Origin: Hemileia vastatrix
Taxonomy: Eukaryota; Basidiomycota; Pucciniomycetes; Pucciniales; Zaghouaniaceae
Direction of reading: 5' to 3'
Assembly: GCA_030280995.1 (NCBI GenBank)
Contig: JASXTE010000002.1
Coordinates: forward strand, 19,489,683-19,553,682
Length of the DNA: 64,000 nt
In this document: positions 9,070-19,449 of the stretch, in pieces
Layout: every line of letters begins with the position of its first letter
Numbering within the stretch: the stretch's first letter is position 1
Made by a program: the position numbers and the translations under genes
The notes under the pieces: model-generated
Told to the model about the DNA's origin: nothing
The model's input: the letters and a program-made list of their open reading frames with translations, nothing else
Databases searched by the model: none

Positions 9070-9336
9070 TTATTTTATTGGAAGGACGGGGTTTTCAGCT
9101 AAATCCACACATCTCCTCCGGATTCTGCTTACAGCAAGGCGACTGTAAGAGTTTACCTTACCATACCGCCAACGGCAAAACTCGCATTTCTGGCGAGGGC
9201 CTCGAGTCACCGTACTTTCGACACAGAAATATTCCATGCTTTCACAAGCCGTGCAAGTCTGTGAAAACTGTCGTGGGATTATTCCCCCATCCGCTTTAGG
9301 GTGTGGAGGCGTGGGTGTGGGAGTAGGGCAGTTCAT
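9070..9336 (-). pseudogene. Decayed Zn2Cys6-like ORF inside the LTR
   Basis: An 88-codon ORF opening with a Pro/Thr-rich run, then cysteines spaced CX2CX6CX12CX2C (from TCTACESM to KCEFC), matching the spacing of the antisense gene at 7218-7910. The expected sixth cysteine six residues later is absent. A GTAAGG donor-like site lies exactly there, so a splice could restore it, but I found no convincing downstream exon. It is antisense to the element, like its relative 1.2 kb away, and probably a degenerate copy. Confidence 0.4.
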
Positions 9337-9845
9337 TATAAAATAAGTAATTAACTGGTGAGGGAAAAAGTATTAGACAAGGGAAATTAGTGTGGGAAGA
9401 TGGCTCAAGCTCAACGGAGTTTGCATTTTTTATACCCAGGCATCTGTCACGCGCCACGTGACACTCGAGGCAAAATTAACTCAATAAATCAATAATATCG
9501 AGTCCTAAATCTATACTCGAAGCGCAGAAAGCAATTCTCCATAGTAACTGTGATTTTCCTTTGTGTACTTACTATTTAACTGCGCTAGCCTAAACTCTAA
9601 ATCTAAATTAGTCAATCTCCCAATAGGGTACCTTAGTCCTTTTCAATAAGCGACGCACAGTGCTAGGATCAACAAAATAGTATAGTAGTAGTTTTTTTTC
9701 ATTAAAGTTTTGTTAATTAATTAAAAGGGGGTAAATTGAGCATGGACGGATATTTAGTGGAGAGGGTCTAAATGTATGTTAGTAATGGTCAATGGAATGG
9801 GAATGCTGCAATGGAAGGGAGGTCAATGCGAGGAGGAACAAAGGA

Positions 9846-9853
9846 TATAAAAG
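9846..9853 (+). promoter_or_regulatory. TATA box of the element G LTR
   Basis: TATAAAAG followed by GAGTTGGG. It is placed as a U3/R promoter about 370 bp before the LTR end. It supports a plus-strand LTR here. Confidence 0.5.
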
Positions 9854-10220
9854 GAGTTGGGTATTTGGTTCGATATTCCTTAGAATTAAATTATAATATT
9901 TTATTTACATTAATAGTGCTAAATCCTTAAAAGTTAAATCACTGTTATTGTATTTTTCTTTTACTTTCTCAATATTCATTTCTAAATCCTAAATCATTGA
10001 TTATTGAGTTTCCAACCCTTTGTGAGATTTTAAGAATTATTATTACCTTGGAACTAGTTTATAATTCTTCTCGATCGAACCTCGAACCAATAGCTATTAC
10101 TTCGAGTGACCTTCAAATCATTTCCTCGAATCATTCCTCTGTGCTTCGAAGAAGTTTCTAAAATCCCTCATCTCACTTACAGGAACATCCTCGACCTTGT
10201 GCGTAGGTCGTCCGGTGACA

Positions 10221-10460
10221 GAAGGATAATGGACAAGCTTCAGATTATATTTCTAGATTTTAAGCCCTCCAATCTTGAGTATTGTGGGATGACACTGTGC
10301 TTAAATACCACTTTAAGAATGGGTTACCAGCACAAATTGTCAATCAATTAAATTTTCACAGTCAAAAATTGTAAACTTTCACCAATGTTACACATCAGAT
10401 GCTAGAATTAAATAGCCTTTACCACGGGAGAAATCAACAGTAAAGACACTTAGATAAAAC
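10221..10460 (+). pseudogene. Gag C-terminal remnant, unit A
   Basis: Starts in mid-gag at KDNGQASDYISRF; the rest is outside or replaced by element G. Reads with several stops through HFKNGLPAQIVNQLNFHS and LELNSLYHGRNQQ, the pattern of the fungal gypsy retrotransposon gag domain. The same fragment is longer in units B (28337-28960) and C (51210-51840). Confidence 0.6.
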
Positions 10461-11493
10461 TTTGCATGGCTTTATGCACATGAATGCATCTTACCCAAGT
10501 CACACCCATACATCCACAAGCCATTTGAGTCAAAATAAATAAGGCTAAAAGAAACCATCAACTTCAAAGGATTGAAGCTCACCCCTTGTCACTATATACT
10601 TTTACATGCAATGCTTTTGATGATTTTATATAATTTTTATTGATTACTGTCATGCAATGTGTTATGATTTTTACTTCAATCACCATTAATCACACACTTG
10701 CAAATTGTCATATTTGAAAAAAACGAAATGTATTGGTAGGCATTCTTTACATGCAAAATTTTATGATGCATCCCTGAAATTACATTTTTTTTCTCATTGA
10801 ACAGTCCTAATCTTTGAATAGTCTCTCCCCCCCCTCCCCCCCTTCACAATATTAAAATGTCATGATATGCTAAAAATATCCAAGTATATATTTCTGAGGG
10901 AAGAATCTAATTTATTTACATTTTGAAAAATAAGAGAATAAATTTGACAGGTATATTGGTTATGTGCATTCAACATTGAAAGTTTGGGTAAAATTGCACG
11001 TGCGTGACCTAACCACGCGACTTATGGATGAGACGCGTCTTTAATTGTTATTCTTGGTGAACAATATCAACGCGAAGAACTCGGTGTGAAATAAAGTAGC
11101 ATAACAACATTGCATATTCTTAATCAGTTAGCGGTAATTCTGAAGTTCAGAGGGGTGGCGGGTTAGTGTGAGAATGAAACAAAGAAACATTTTCATAATC
11201 GTAGTTAACGGTTACTCAATCAAGCGGCCAAATTAATTGCATATCATTAATGAATGTAATGATTATCAAGGCTTATCTGTATTTTCCACATCCGTTGCAC
11301 TAACGGGATTAGCCAAATGATATATTGTCCAGTATCTATGATGGTTATTGCATAGCAAAATATTGCATATGGCTGAAAACAAAGGCCTGCAACCGTCATA
11401 AATGAAAAACGCCCGTATCTTAAGTGATATTTAAGAGAGCTGAAAATGGAGAAGGCTGTAAATATTGGTGGTGGCTCACCACTTTGGAATGGA
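10461..11493. other. Unit A upstream region of the 338-codon gene
   Basis: Decayed gag tail up to about 10560, then non-coding. A cytosine tract near 10827-10842 (C8 T C7) varies in length between units: 19 C in B, 8 C in C. From about 10917, where the gene-free junction of unit C begins, G+C rises; 10996-11038 holds CACGTGCGTGACC and AGACGCGTC, candidate promoter words. The minus-strand ORF 11247-11534 is conserved only because the unit was duplicated. Confidence 0.45.
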
Positions 11494-11500
11494 TATAAAA
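11494..11500 (+). promoter_or_regulatory. TATA box of the 338-codon gene, unit A
   Basis: TATAAAA, 119 bases before the ATG at 11619. The leader between is pyrimidine-rich, as is common just upstream of fungal start sites. Confidence 0.5.
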
Positions 11501-11618
11501 TCAAGAGCACTTTGATACCGTTTATTCTCCTCACACCTCAATCTCATCCCTGATTTCAGAAAATCTCCTTTTCTAAATCCAATTTTTTCTTGATTATCAT
11601 AAAACTACTCTTTATAAA

Positions 11619-12730
11619 ATGTTTCCATACATTTTCCAATCCCAATCCACCTCAAAAAAAACCAATGGTTCAAAGATAAATACCTGGAAGATTAGGGTTA
11701 AGACAACCCCTTCGATCTCCAACTTAGATAACTTCCACGCTGTTGGAAGCTGTCCTGTCTTGCGTATTTCAGAGTACTGTCTAATTCACCGGCTCAAGAA
11801 GCTAAACAGTCGCCAGCCAAATGAAAGTGATGAAGAGGATGATAATAAAACGCAGACGCTTAATGGGAACCAAAAAGTGTCCTTGCACCTGGCAAGAGGC
11901 CCCCAGAACCACAACCTAAACACCGAAAAACTCTCATTCAGAGAAACTATAGGTCAATTTTTGGATATGGATGTATGTTTTTATTCCTCCCATTTCAATC
12001 AACATTTACCCACTTATTGTTTTATTTCAAATTCTAATCATCATGTATCACTTTCTGAATTTTTTAGTTATCTCCCCAAATATCATACCAAAAAAACCAA
12101 AAAGTGCAACAATTCTGGCCTGCAACTGTGGCCATGCATGTGCTTATGAACCCTAGAATAGCTAAGAGAAAAATTCATTCGAGATCAGCAAGACAAAACA
12201 CAGCTTTAGTTTCTTCTGCACATTCTATAATTGAGCGAAAAGCATCATCAGTTGTACCTCCGATTCAGTGTACCCGCTTGCCAGTTAGTTTTGGATGCAG
12301 AAAGCAATCAGGTCTGTCCTCTCAAAAGATAAAACCAACGACATCTTTGGAAGACATTTTGCACTCTCATGTCTATCAAAATGTTGTTACAAAACCTCAA
12401 TTTTGTCGTTCCGCCATGTCATCCCAATTTTCCAGCGCGACACCCTCTTTGTCGCATGCTTCACAATCAACCAAAGGAGCCTCGACTGACTCTCTCTTCA
12501 CCGGACAAACCCATAGCTCCGTGAAAGACCTCCTGATTCTAGATGAAGACGCACTCTCTGATGTCAGCCTTATATCTACAAAGGCATTACCTGATGATTG
12601 GAAGGAGGAGAAAAATGCGAATGTATGCAACGATGGTGTCGTCACATACACTCCCTTCAATAAAACAGTTGTTCTTAGAACTTATCCTGAATCCTCCTTT
12701 GTCCATTTTTCACTTGAAGATTTACTATAG
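11619..12730 (+). CDS. Two-exon gene of unknown function, unit A copy (338 codons)
   Basis: Exon 1 is 11619-11972, intron 11973-12067 (95 bases: GTATGT donor, CTAAT branch-like word near 12034, TTTTTAG acceptor), exon 2 is 12068-12730. The splice is in phase 0 and joins two open frames that otherwise look separate. I recognise no domain. No signal peptide or membrane span; an acidic patch (ESDEEDDN) lies near residue 70, and a basic RIAKRKIHSRSAR stretch in early exon 2 could be a nuclear signal. The C-terminal half is Ser/Thr-rich and holds three related motifs: SLEDILHSH, SVKDLLILDE and the C-terminal FSLEDLL. G+C is clearly higher than in the flanks. Unit B has an identical protein. It could be a captured host gene or an accessory gene of the repeat. 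Confidence 0.65.
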
Positions 12731-12747
12731 TTTCTTCTTTTTTTAAA

Positions 12748-12753
12748 AATAAA
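12748..12753 (+). terminator. AATAAA polyadenylation-like signal
   Basis: AATAAA lies 18 bases after the stop codon of the 338-codon gene, preceded by a T-rich run. The same is seen at 31253-31258 in unit B. Confidence 0.35.
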
Positions 12754-13969
12754 TCTGCTGTCTTTCACACTTTTTCTATCTTGATTTCTGTTCTGGGTTA
12801 TATTCACTCCAACCCATTATTTTGTTTCAAAAAATTGTTATCATCATGTTTTCACTAGTTTTTTTCATATCTGTATTTTCACAAATTTATATGTATTATC
12901 TTCTGTAAAAAACTCAATATTTTTTGTTCTTTTTCAATTCATTCTCTATCTTTGTCTTATTCATTTTTCCATTTACTTATCTTCTTTGTTTAGTATTGTG
13001 TTCAGTGGTTGTATTATCAAAAGTATAGATTATATTTTTATTATCATATAAATGCTGTTTTTTTTCTGAAAAGGTTCTTATATCATTTCTACACCATTTT
13101 TTCAATCTATTATATATAGTTCAATCCAATCTGAATTTTATCTATCATCCACAGTTGAAAAATCCAACCTTTGTTTCCACATAATTCATGAATCTTCATT
13201 TCCCTACTCCAGAAACAACAAAATAAATAGGGATCGATTCATCTCTGTGCTCTCATATAGTATTGTGTCTTAAATTGAAATATAGAAATTTCTTGAATTT
13301 TAAAACATGAAGAAGCTATAAATTAGTTGCTTTTAAGGTAAGTCAGAAATTGAATTTTGGATGTCATATATGGTATCAAATTTTATAATTCTGTTTTAAA
13401 AATATCATTCAATGAAAATAGTGCACACAATATTTCATTTAATTTGTTGTAAAGTGATCTTTAATTGTATAATTCAAATAAGTGGCTAGAATTATATGGG
13501 ATCACTATATAATATAGTTGTTTTTTTATTTCAAATTTTTACACCACAAAAAATCAAGTGCCACCCGTTAATATTCTATAAGCATTACTATCCCACATTT
13601 CTATATGTATACTTTTTGTTATTAGCAGACTTTTTATCATCATCTATATACATACCCTAACCTAAGTGTATTTAAGGATGTCAACTTGCTATCAAGTCGG
13701 CATCCAAACTTTTCTCTGTATTATTTTATTTATTCACTCATATCTCTCTTTTAGTCATGTTCCTTTTCATCTTTTGTCCCATCCTCGCTTGTCCACTCCT
13801 AGTCACTTGTCCATCTAAGTCCTTTATATAACTAACATATTATATTAAACATTGTCAGGTAACATTCTTGTTTATTTTCATCTTTTGTCCTGTCCTTGCT
13901 CATCCACTCCTAGCCCCTTGTCTGTTTAAGTCCTTTATATAACTAACATATTTTATTAAACATGATCAC
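12754..13969. other. Non-coding; edge of gene block and a 110-bp tandem repeat
   Basis: No gene. Near 13215-13225 the sequence resumes homology with unit C/D, so the gene-bearing block absent there spans about 10917-13220. Two copies of a roughly 110-bp repeat lie at about 13765-13965 (compare CATCTTTTGTCC at 13769 and 13879, each followed by CCACTCCTAG and TATATAACTAACATAT). All four units keep this repeat. Confidence 0.6.
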
Positions 13970-14383
13970 CACCTGCTAGCAGGTGCCAATCCCTTTATTC
14001 ATTTTTGATTTAACAGTAAATTTGATCTGATGTTGTGCGAGCTAGTGTGCCCATAGTTCAGTACACACTCTTTCCAGAAGAATTACAGCTGAGCTGAAAT
14101 TGAGTTAAATCAAAGATAGGGATTGGCCCCTGCTATCAGGTGCCCATATTTATTTATATAAAGGTAGTACTTGGAATACATGACAATATTTCACCAGAAA
14201 AAAAATGTGGGCACCTGATAGCAGGTGCCAATCCCTATATTTGATTTGATTCAATTTTAACTCAGCTGTAATTCTTCTGAGAATAATGTGCACTTAAAAA
14301 TGAGCATACCAGCCTGCGTGGTATCAAATCAGAGCTATGCTTGAATTACAAATTGATTGAAGTGTTGGAACCTGCTAGCAGGT
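13970..14383. repeat. Foldback element, unit A
   Basis: Opens with the perfect palindrome CACCTGCTAGCAGGTG (13970-13985) and ends with ACCTGCTAGCAGGT (14370-14383). Two more copies, CCCCTGCTATCAGGTGC and GCACCTGATAGCAGGTGC, lie near 14130 and 14210, either side of a loop of about 50 bases. The inner arms (about 14075-14158 and 14207-14290, sharing AGAAGAATTACAGCTGAG) pair almost perfectly; the outer arms are diverged but alignable. No ORF. It resembles a foldback-type MITE. Confidence 0.75.
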
Positions 14384-14946
14384 GCTGGCTGTTTTTTGTG
14401 GTGTTTTTGTCAGGCTGATATCAAGTACAGAGATGTGAACTAGCTTAAATATTCAGATGTCTAGAAGATTTTAATGGTCCTATATGAATACTGCAGCACA
14501 AATCCAATAAGTATTAAAAATATAACTCAATATAAGGATCTCAGTAATTTTAAATCTCACTACTTATATATGGCTTACAATCCTATAATTGGTAGGAAAA
14601 TAGATGTAATAATTCAGATACTAAAATAGATGTAATAATTCAGATAATATTCAAAGACTTTAAAAGTATTATTGATATGTATTGTAATTGTATTGGTTAT
14701 ATATCTTATTGTAATAATAAAGAATGTAGAAAACAAGACCAAAAACCCCCTCCTTTTATACCCAATAACTCCTCAAATGTACCCCTTGATTTACCAGCCC
14801 TATACACTGCTAATGACGACCCATTCCCATCTAATACACCTGTCCAATAACATAAAGAGTGACCAATAACATAATTAGAATGATATTACCTGCCAAAATC
14901 CTGTAGTAATAGGGATAATCCATCAAAAATAAAGAATTAGCAAAAA

Positions 14947-17628
14947 TGTCAGCCTGTATATCCCCAGGAATGAGTAAAAAGTTCTTATAATTTATGTTAA
15001 ACACATGAACTATACATGGGAATAATAATTAATAGTACACAAATAGTATACATAAGTAAATTTATGATAATATACAAAATATGCCATTATAACACCTTAT
15101 ATACACGCATATATCCACCTTTTATAAGTATTAGGTACTTAATATTAAGTTGGAATATGTTAGGGTAATCTTTAGAACCTTAAGTATAAGGCTACATAAT
15201 TTTTAAGTACACTTAAAGCTGTTATTTTCACTGTTTTATGCAAAAAACAAGAAATGCACTTTATTTCACTTAAAAGTTGACTATATGTGCCATAAATTTG
15301 AGAATATCAAAATTGCGCTTTGACAGATCAATTTGTCTCATTTAGGACTATTTATTTGGCTATTTAAATGCATAAAAATAACTCTTTCAAATTTGGTGTT
15401 TTTTATGCCAGAAATGGCTTCTGTGTACTGGCCACATACTGCCTTCTTTTTCCCATGTGAATAGCTTCATTTTTAGCAAAGTTAGCTTTTTCACACTATA
15501 ATTACCCCACAATCAATTCCCACTGTGGGGAAACACACTAAAATAGGCGACAGGTGCTTATTTAGTGTCCTAGCTTAATTAATAATGCATATACCCTCTT
15601 TATATGCACTAATTTCATTAATAACCTCACTCTTGGCACCTTATTCCACTACCACGCTTAAATTTGTCTAAAATTAGTTAAGGATTTACCCGTGCAAGCG
15701 CCTTCCAAGGACTGCATATAGCTACCCCACATCTCACACTCTTTTTTGAGTTTTTGGGTGATTTCTCAGTCAATATTGGGTATTTTTGAATGGGAATTTC
15801 ACGTAGTATAATGTCAGGATTAGCCCCATTGTTTCTACAGTTAATCTCCCTTATTTTTAAGCTATTATTAACCTTAAAAATTTCATCTTTAGTCTTTTAT
15901 ATTAGTGTTTAATACGCATATTATCGGCCAGAATGTCTAGAAGATTGAAGATATGAATAGGAATAATAGAGGATAGAAATGGAAATAATAAGGTAGTAAT
16001 ATAAAATGAAATAAAATAGATATAATTTAAGAGAATAGGACAACAATATAATTTAGATATGAAAAAAGTTGTAAGTATTAAATTAAATTTCAAATATTAT
16101 TAATAATAATAAATGTTCAAAAGCGTGTCAGTTTAAAATTAGTATTATAAATATTAAGGCAACCTATAATAATTTATATAGTATTTAAATTAGATGTAGT
16201 GCACTAATAAAAATAGTAAATAAAGAAATATATTTAAAATATGTTGAATGAGTGTATAGTAAGTAAGTGATGAGCTACCAGATGGACTTCTAAAGCCCTT
16301 TTATAGGCAAGAGGACATTCTGGAGCATTCCAATAGTATATACAAAAAGGTAAAATAATGTGAAATAATTAATTTAAAAGAATCTAATTTAAAAGCATAA
16401 AAAATAAATCCGTGAATAAAAAAGTATCTTTCCCATTAGTAATCCCTAAAAAAGAATAGAATTAATATAACAACTAACTATGTGAGTATAAAAAATATGA
16501 GAACTATGAGAAAGAATTCTAAAGAAGGAATACCAATAGCTAGAAAAGTATAATTAAAATATAAGGAAGTATTTTTATGCTTTTAAATAAGTTTAACTAA
16601 GTATAAGCAATATTAATTTAACTATTTCAAGTAAATGAACTATTAAATTAATTGAACAACTAATTAAGTTAATACAGGAACTTTTTAATATGAGAATTTG
16701 AAGTTAATCATATTAAATTAATGTAGTAATTTTGGTAACAAAATTAGGGGTCAAAGAAGTGCCAAATATTGATGGATATTATTATATGATAGGTTGTATT
16801 TATTTTAATATAAATGTTATTATTAAAAATTGTAATTACTGTGTAAGTTAAATTTACACTTATAATATAATTTTAAATAATTTATTTATACATATAAATC
16901 ACACCATGATATTATAGAATATTATATTTATTTATGTATTACAATTTATTTAATAATAAAATCAAGTATAATATTTTATTTCATTCACAAAACATTTATA
17001 ATTTTATTTTAAATAATTTTATGTATTTAAATACAGTTATTCCTTTACAGTAATTTATTATATAAATTACTGGACTCCTGAGATAGCCTGGCTGACACAT
17101 ATACTCTCTTTTTATCTTATTCTTTAATTTTTAATGGATTTTCCTTATTAATACAGGATTTTGACAGTTTTTACTCTTCTAATCATGTCATGGGTTACTG
17201 GGAATGTTGATGGGCATGTCTATTAGTTGTTTGGAGGCGTCATTAACTGTGTATTGGGTGGTACATCAAGGGAATCATTGGGGAACTCAGTGTGTATAAA
17301 AGGAGGAGGTTTTTGGGTCTTGTTTCTACATTCTTTATCATTACAATTTAACCAATATAACCAAATAAATTACAATACATATCAATTAGTACTTTTATAA
17401 GACTTTTGAATAGTATCTGAATTATTAAAATCTATTTTTCTACCAACTACAAAGATTGTAAGCCACATATAAAGATAGTGAGAATTTTATTACTAAGACC
17501 ATTATTTTTGATTATATTTTACAATTTGTTGGATTTATACTACAGTATTCATATAGGACCATATAAATCTTCTAGACAACTGACCATTAAAGCTAGTTCA
17601 CATCTTTGTACTTGACCGCAGCCTGACA
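14947..17628 (+). mobile_element. LTR type 3 (plus) nested in the type 2 LTR
   Basis: Starts TGTCAGCCTG, ends CAGCCTGACA, flanked by AAAAA (14942-14946 and 17629-17633). It is a longer relative of the type 2 LTR in opposite orientation: its first 280 bp and last 530 bp are homologous to that LTR. It has a TATA box with GGAGGAGG near 17294. About 620 bp at 15235-15855 have no counterpart in type 2 and are bounded by AGCTGTTA and AGCTATTA, suggesting a further insertion. Confidence 0.75.
15922..17097 (-). mobile_element. Solo LTR type 1 (minus), same family as element P
   Basis: The minus strand starts TGTCAGCCAGGC (17097) and ends at the decayed GGCCGATA (15922); flanked by CATAT at 15917-15921 and 17098-17102. 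1176 bp, very AT-rich, with a TATAAAAGGG-type box (minus) near 16300. The start and the TCTAGA-containing end match the 3' LTR of element P at 38320-43035. Confidence 0.8.
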
Positions 17629-17974
17629 AAAAAAGAGAGTGTATGCATGTAATACATTTAAATAGAAGACTAAAAAGGGAAATAATGAGACTAATTCATC
17701 TTTAAATCTACTTAAAAATTATGTAGCCTTATATTTAAGGTTCTTTCGATTACTCTAACATATTTCAACTTAGTTTTAAGTACATAAGACTTATAAAAGG
17801 TGGATATATGTGTGTATATAAGGTGTTATAATGGCATATATTGTATTTTATCATAATTTTAACTTATGTATACAACTTGTGTACTTTAATTTATTGTTCC
17901 CATGTATGGTCCCTGTGTTTAAAATAATTTATAAGTACTTTTTACTCAGTCCTGGGGATATCCAGGTTGACAGT

Positions 17975-18510
17975 TTTAGTATCAAAATTGTGCATATTCT
18001 TTAAATAAGAAAATATGTTCACTTACTAGTACTTTAAAACTCAAAATCACAAAAATTTTAATACCAGTGAAGTTTATTGTCACTTATTTCATTCAAATTA
18101 CAAATCATCAAAAATCAAACAGGTACATGATTTTATTTTTCCATAGCTAATAACTGATTGAAAGATACAAGTAGTATAACAAGACTAACATCTGGAGGTA
18201 TAATAGAGATAAGGATGAGGAGAAACTATTTAATGGAAGAAACTAATTTCACTTGTTTGTGCAAGAAATTATGGTTGAAAAGAATTCTTTTCTACACTCT
18301 TTTCTTCTAAGTTTAATATAAGGCTAAATGCAAATAATTCTAATAAAAATAATCTACAAAAACATTTTTTGTTTATAAAGGTAATTTACAATGAGGTAGG
18401 GATAATTTAGGCTGGTGAGAAATTGTAACAATATTCATAAATAGATATTCTACATGATAATGTTACCCATCTAAGACTAATTAAATTTTTCACCCTACTT
18501 TAAACAAAAG
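17975..18510. other. Unit A non-coding, repeated in C and D
   Basis: No gene. Homologous stretches are at 44711-45260 and 54321-54650 plus 55789-56020. It contains the target ACACTCTTTTC, empty here and in unit C, that holds a solo LTR in unit D. Confidence 0.6.
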
Positions 18511-19216
18511 ATGAGTTTTATTCTTTTGTAAATCATCATTAAGTAAATGAGATGGAATATTTAGTACATAAAAAAGCAAGAGCTCAAAATTTTTCCTTTT
18601 AGTGACTGAATGAACAGTACTGTTGTAAGAAAATTAAAGACTAGGTAATAAGGTGACCCAAGCATGAGGGAATCTCTCATTGTCTTTAAATTATAAACAA
18701 AATCCTGTTGTTTAATGATCATGTTGTTTTTTGCTTGAATAATTCTCTCAGCCAATCCATCAGTTTGAGGGTGGTGAGCTGTTGAAAATTTTAATTCACA
18801 CCTACAAATATCCCTTAATGAAATCCAAAATATAGAAACAAACTTTGAATCCCTGTCAGAGATAATTTCTTTTTGAAAACCTGCAGTGTTAAGATAATTT
18901 AAACACCACATAAAGTCCAAATCTTTTGTGGAACCCTATTTATGAGTATGAATAACTTTACACATTTCTATAAATCTGTCTACAATAAGCCAATGGGAAT
19001 AAAATCATTCTTTTCCACATGTGGTTAAACCAGTAAAAAAATACATTTTGATGATTTGTCACGGCTTTTTTGGTTTCTCAATCTATTGCATTAGTCCAGC
19101 TAGCTTTCTGATGATTCTCTTGGATCTCTGGAAAGAATATTAGGATTAAAAAGAAAATGTTGCATAATCAGATATATTAATCCATTAACCTGTATTCTTC
19201 AGTCACTGCACAATAT
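18511..19216 (-). pseudogene. Integrase remnant, unit A
   Basis: Minus-strand decayed gypsy integrase. The longest open piece (18920-18561) keeps SDRD (second catalytic Asp region) and AHHPQTDGLAERII (catalytic Glu in GLAER). It aligns with integrase of element R (60557-61417) but has many stops and shifts. The upstream part is interrupted by a MITE at 19217 and the rest is lost at an LTR junction. Confidence 0.75.
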
Positions 19217-19449
19217 GGGGGGTGGACTTGTTAGCAAGTCCGCAACCTTGGACTCAAATTCACCATAGATTGAACACATGTTAAGCTATTGAAAAAGGAA
19301 CCATAAAATCAGGGATGAAAAACACTCAACAGAACAGTTTTAGGTGGGTGTTCAAGTAGAGTTCAGTATGGGTTCAGTATGAGTTCAGTCTGTGTTCAAT
19401 CTGTGTTCTTTCTGAGTTCATTTTGGGGAATTGCTAGTAAGTCTACCCC
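19217..19449. mobile_element. MITE, unit A
   Basis: Starts GGGGGGTGGACTTGTTAGCAA, ends TTGCTAGTAAGTCTACCCC; the right flank is replaced by an LTR fragment. Its core holds an 11-bp tandem repeat (GAGTTCAGTAT and variants, six copies at about 19367-19432). Inserted in the integrase remnant at the same site as in units B, C and D. Confidence 0.65.

Larger units (their letters stand above)
1..10220 (+). mobile_element. Large Ty3/gypsy element G, 5' end outside window
   Basis: Seen: a pol ORF (813-4727), a non-coding tail with repeated hairpins, an antisense spliced gene (7218-7910), a purine tract GATTGGAGGGAGGA at 8020-8033 and directly after it a TG...CA segment with a TATA box (8034-10220) that reads as a 3' LTR. 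The base after it, 10221, is where homology to composite units B and C begins in mid-gag, so G appears to have inserted there; the 5-bp duplication would be GAAGG (10221-10225). Inference: the 5' LTR, leader and the left flank of the target lie before the window. The LTR cannot be confirmed without its partner. The element would exceed 10 kb. Confidence 0.6.
8034..10220 (+). mobile_element. Proposed 3' LTR of element G (2187 bp)
   Basis: Begins TGTGGTAGTC after a purine tract and ends CCGGTGACA at the point where homology to the composite units starts (10221). A TATA box at 9846 would leave about 345 bp of R plus U5. The U3 part holds a GACTCC tandem repeat, a near-palindromic GTCACGCGCCACGTGAC at about 9447, and an antisense Zn-cluster-like ORF. 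The length is long for a fungal gypsy LTR. The partner LTR is outside the window. Confidence 0.55.
14408..17974 (-). mobile_element. Solo LTR type 2 (minus), unit A, split by another LTR
   Basis: Minus-strand ends are TGTCAACCTGG (17974) and CAGCCTGACA (14408), flanked by GTTTT at 14403-14407 and 17975-17979. Its own length is 886 bp once the type 3 LTR at 14947-17628 and one AAAAA are removed, agreeing with copies in units C (851 bp) and D (852 bp). The short ORF 14672-14869 within it is not a gene. Confidence 0.8.

Noticed and set aside
11247..11534. Minus-strand 95-codon ORF repeated at 29752-30039
   Set aside because: Covers the promoter of the 338-codon gene and is conserved only because the whole block was copied.
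12397..12660. Minus-strand ORF over exon 2 of the unknown gene
   Set aside because: Shadow of the spliced plus-strand gene in both units.
14672..14869. Repeated 65-codon ORFs in the type 2 LTR (also 33152-33349, 44098-44295)
   Set aside because: They run antisense through the R-U5 part of an LTR, differ by frame breaks in unit D, and have no domain.
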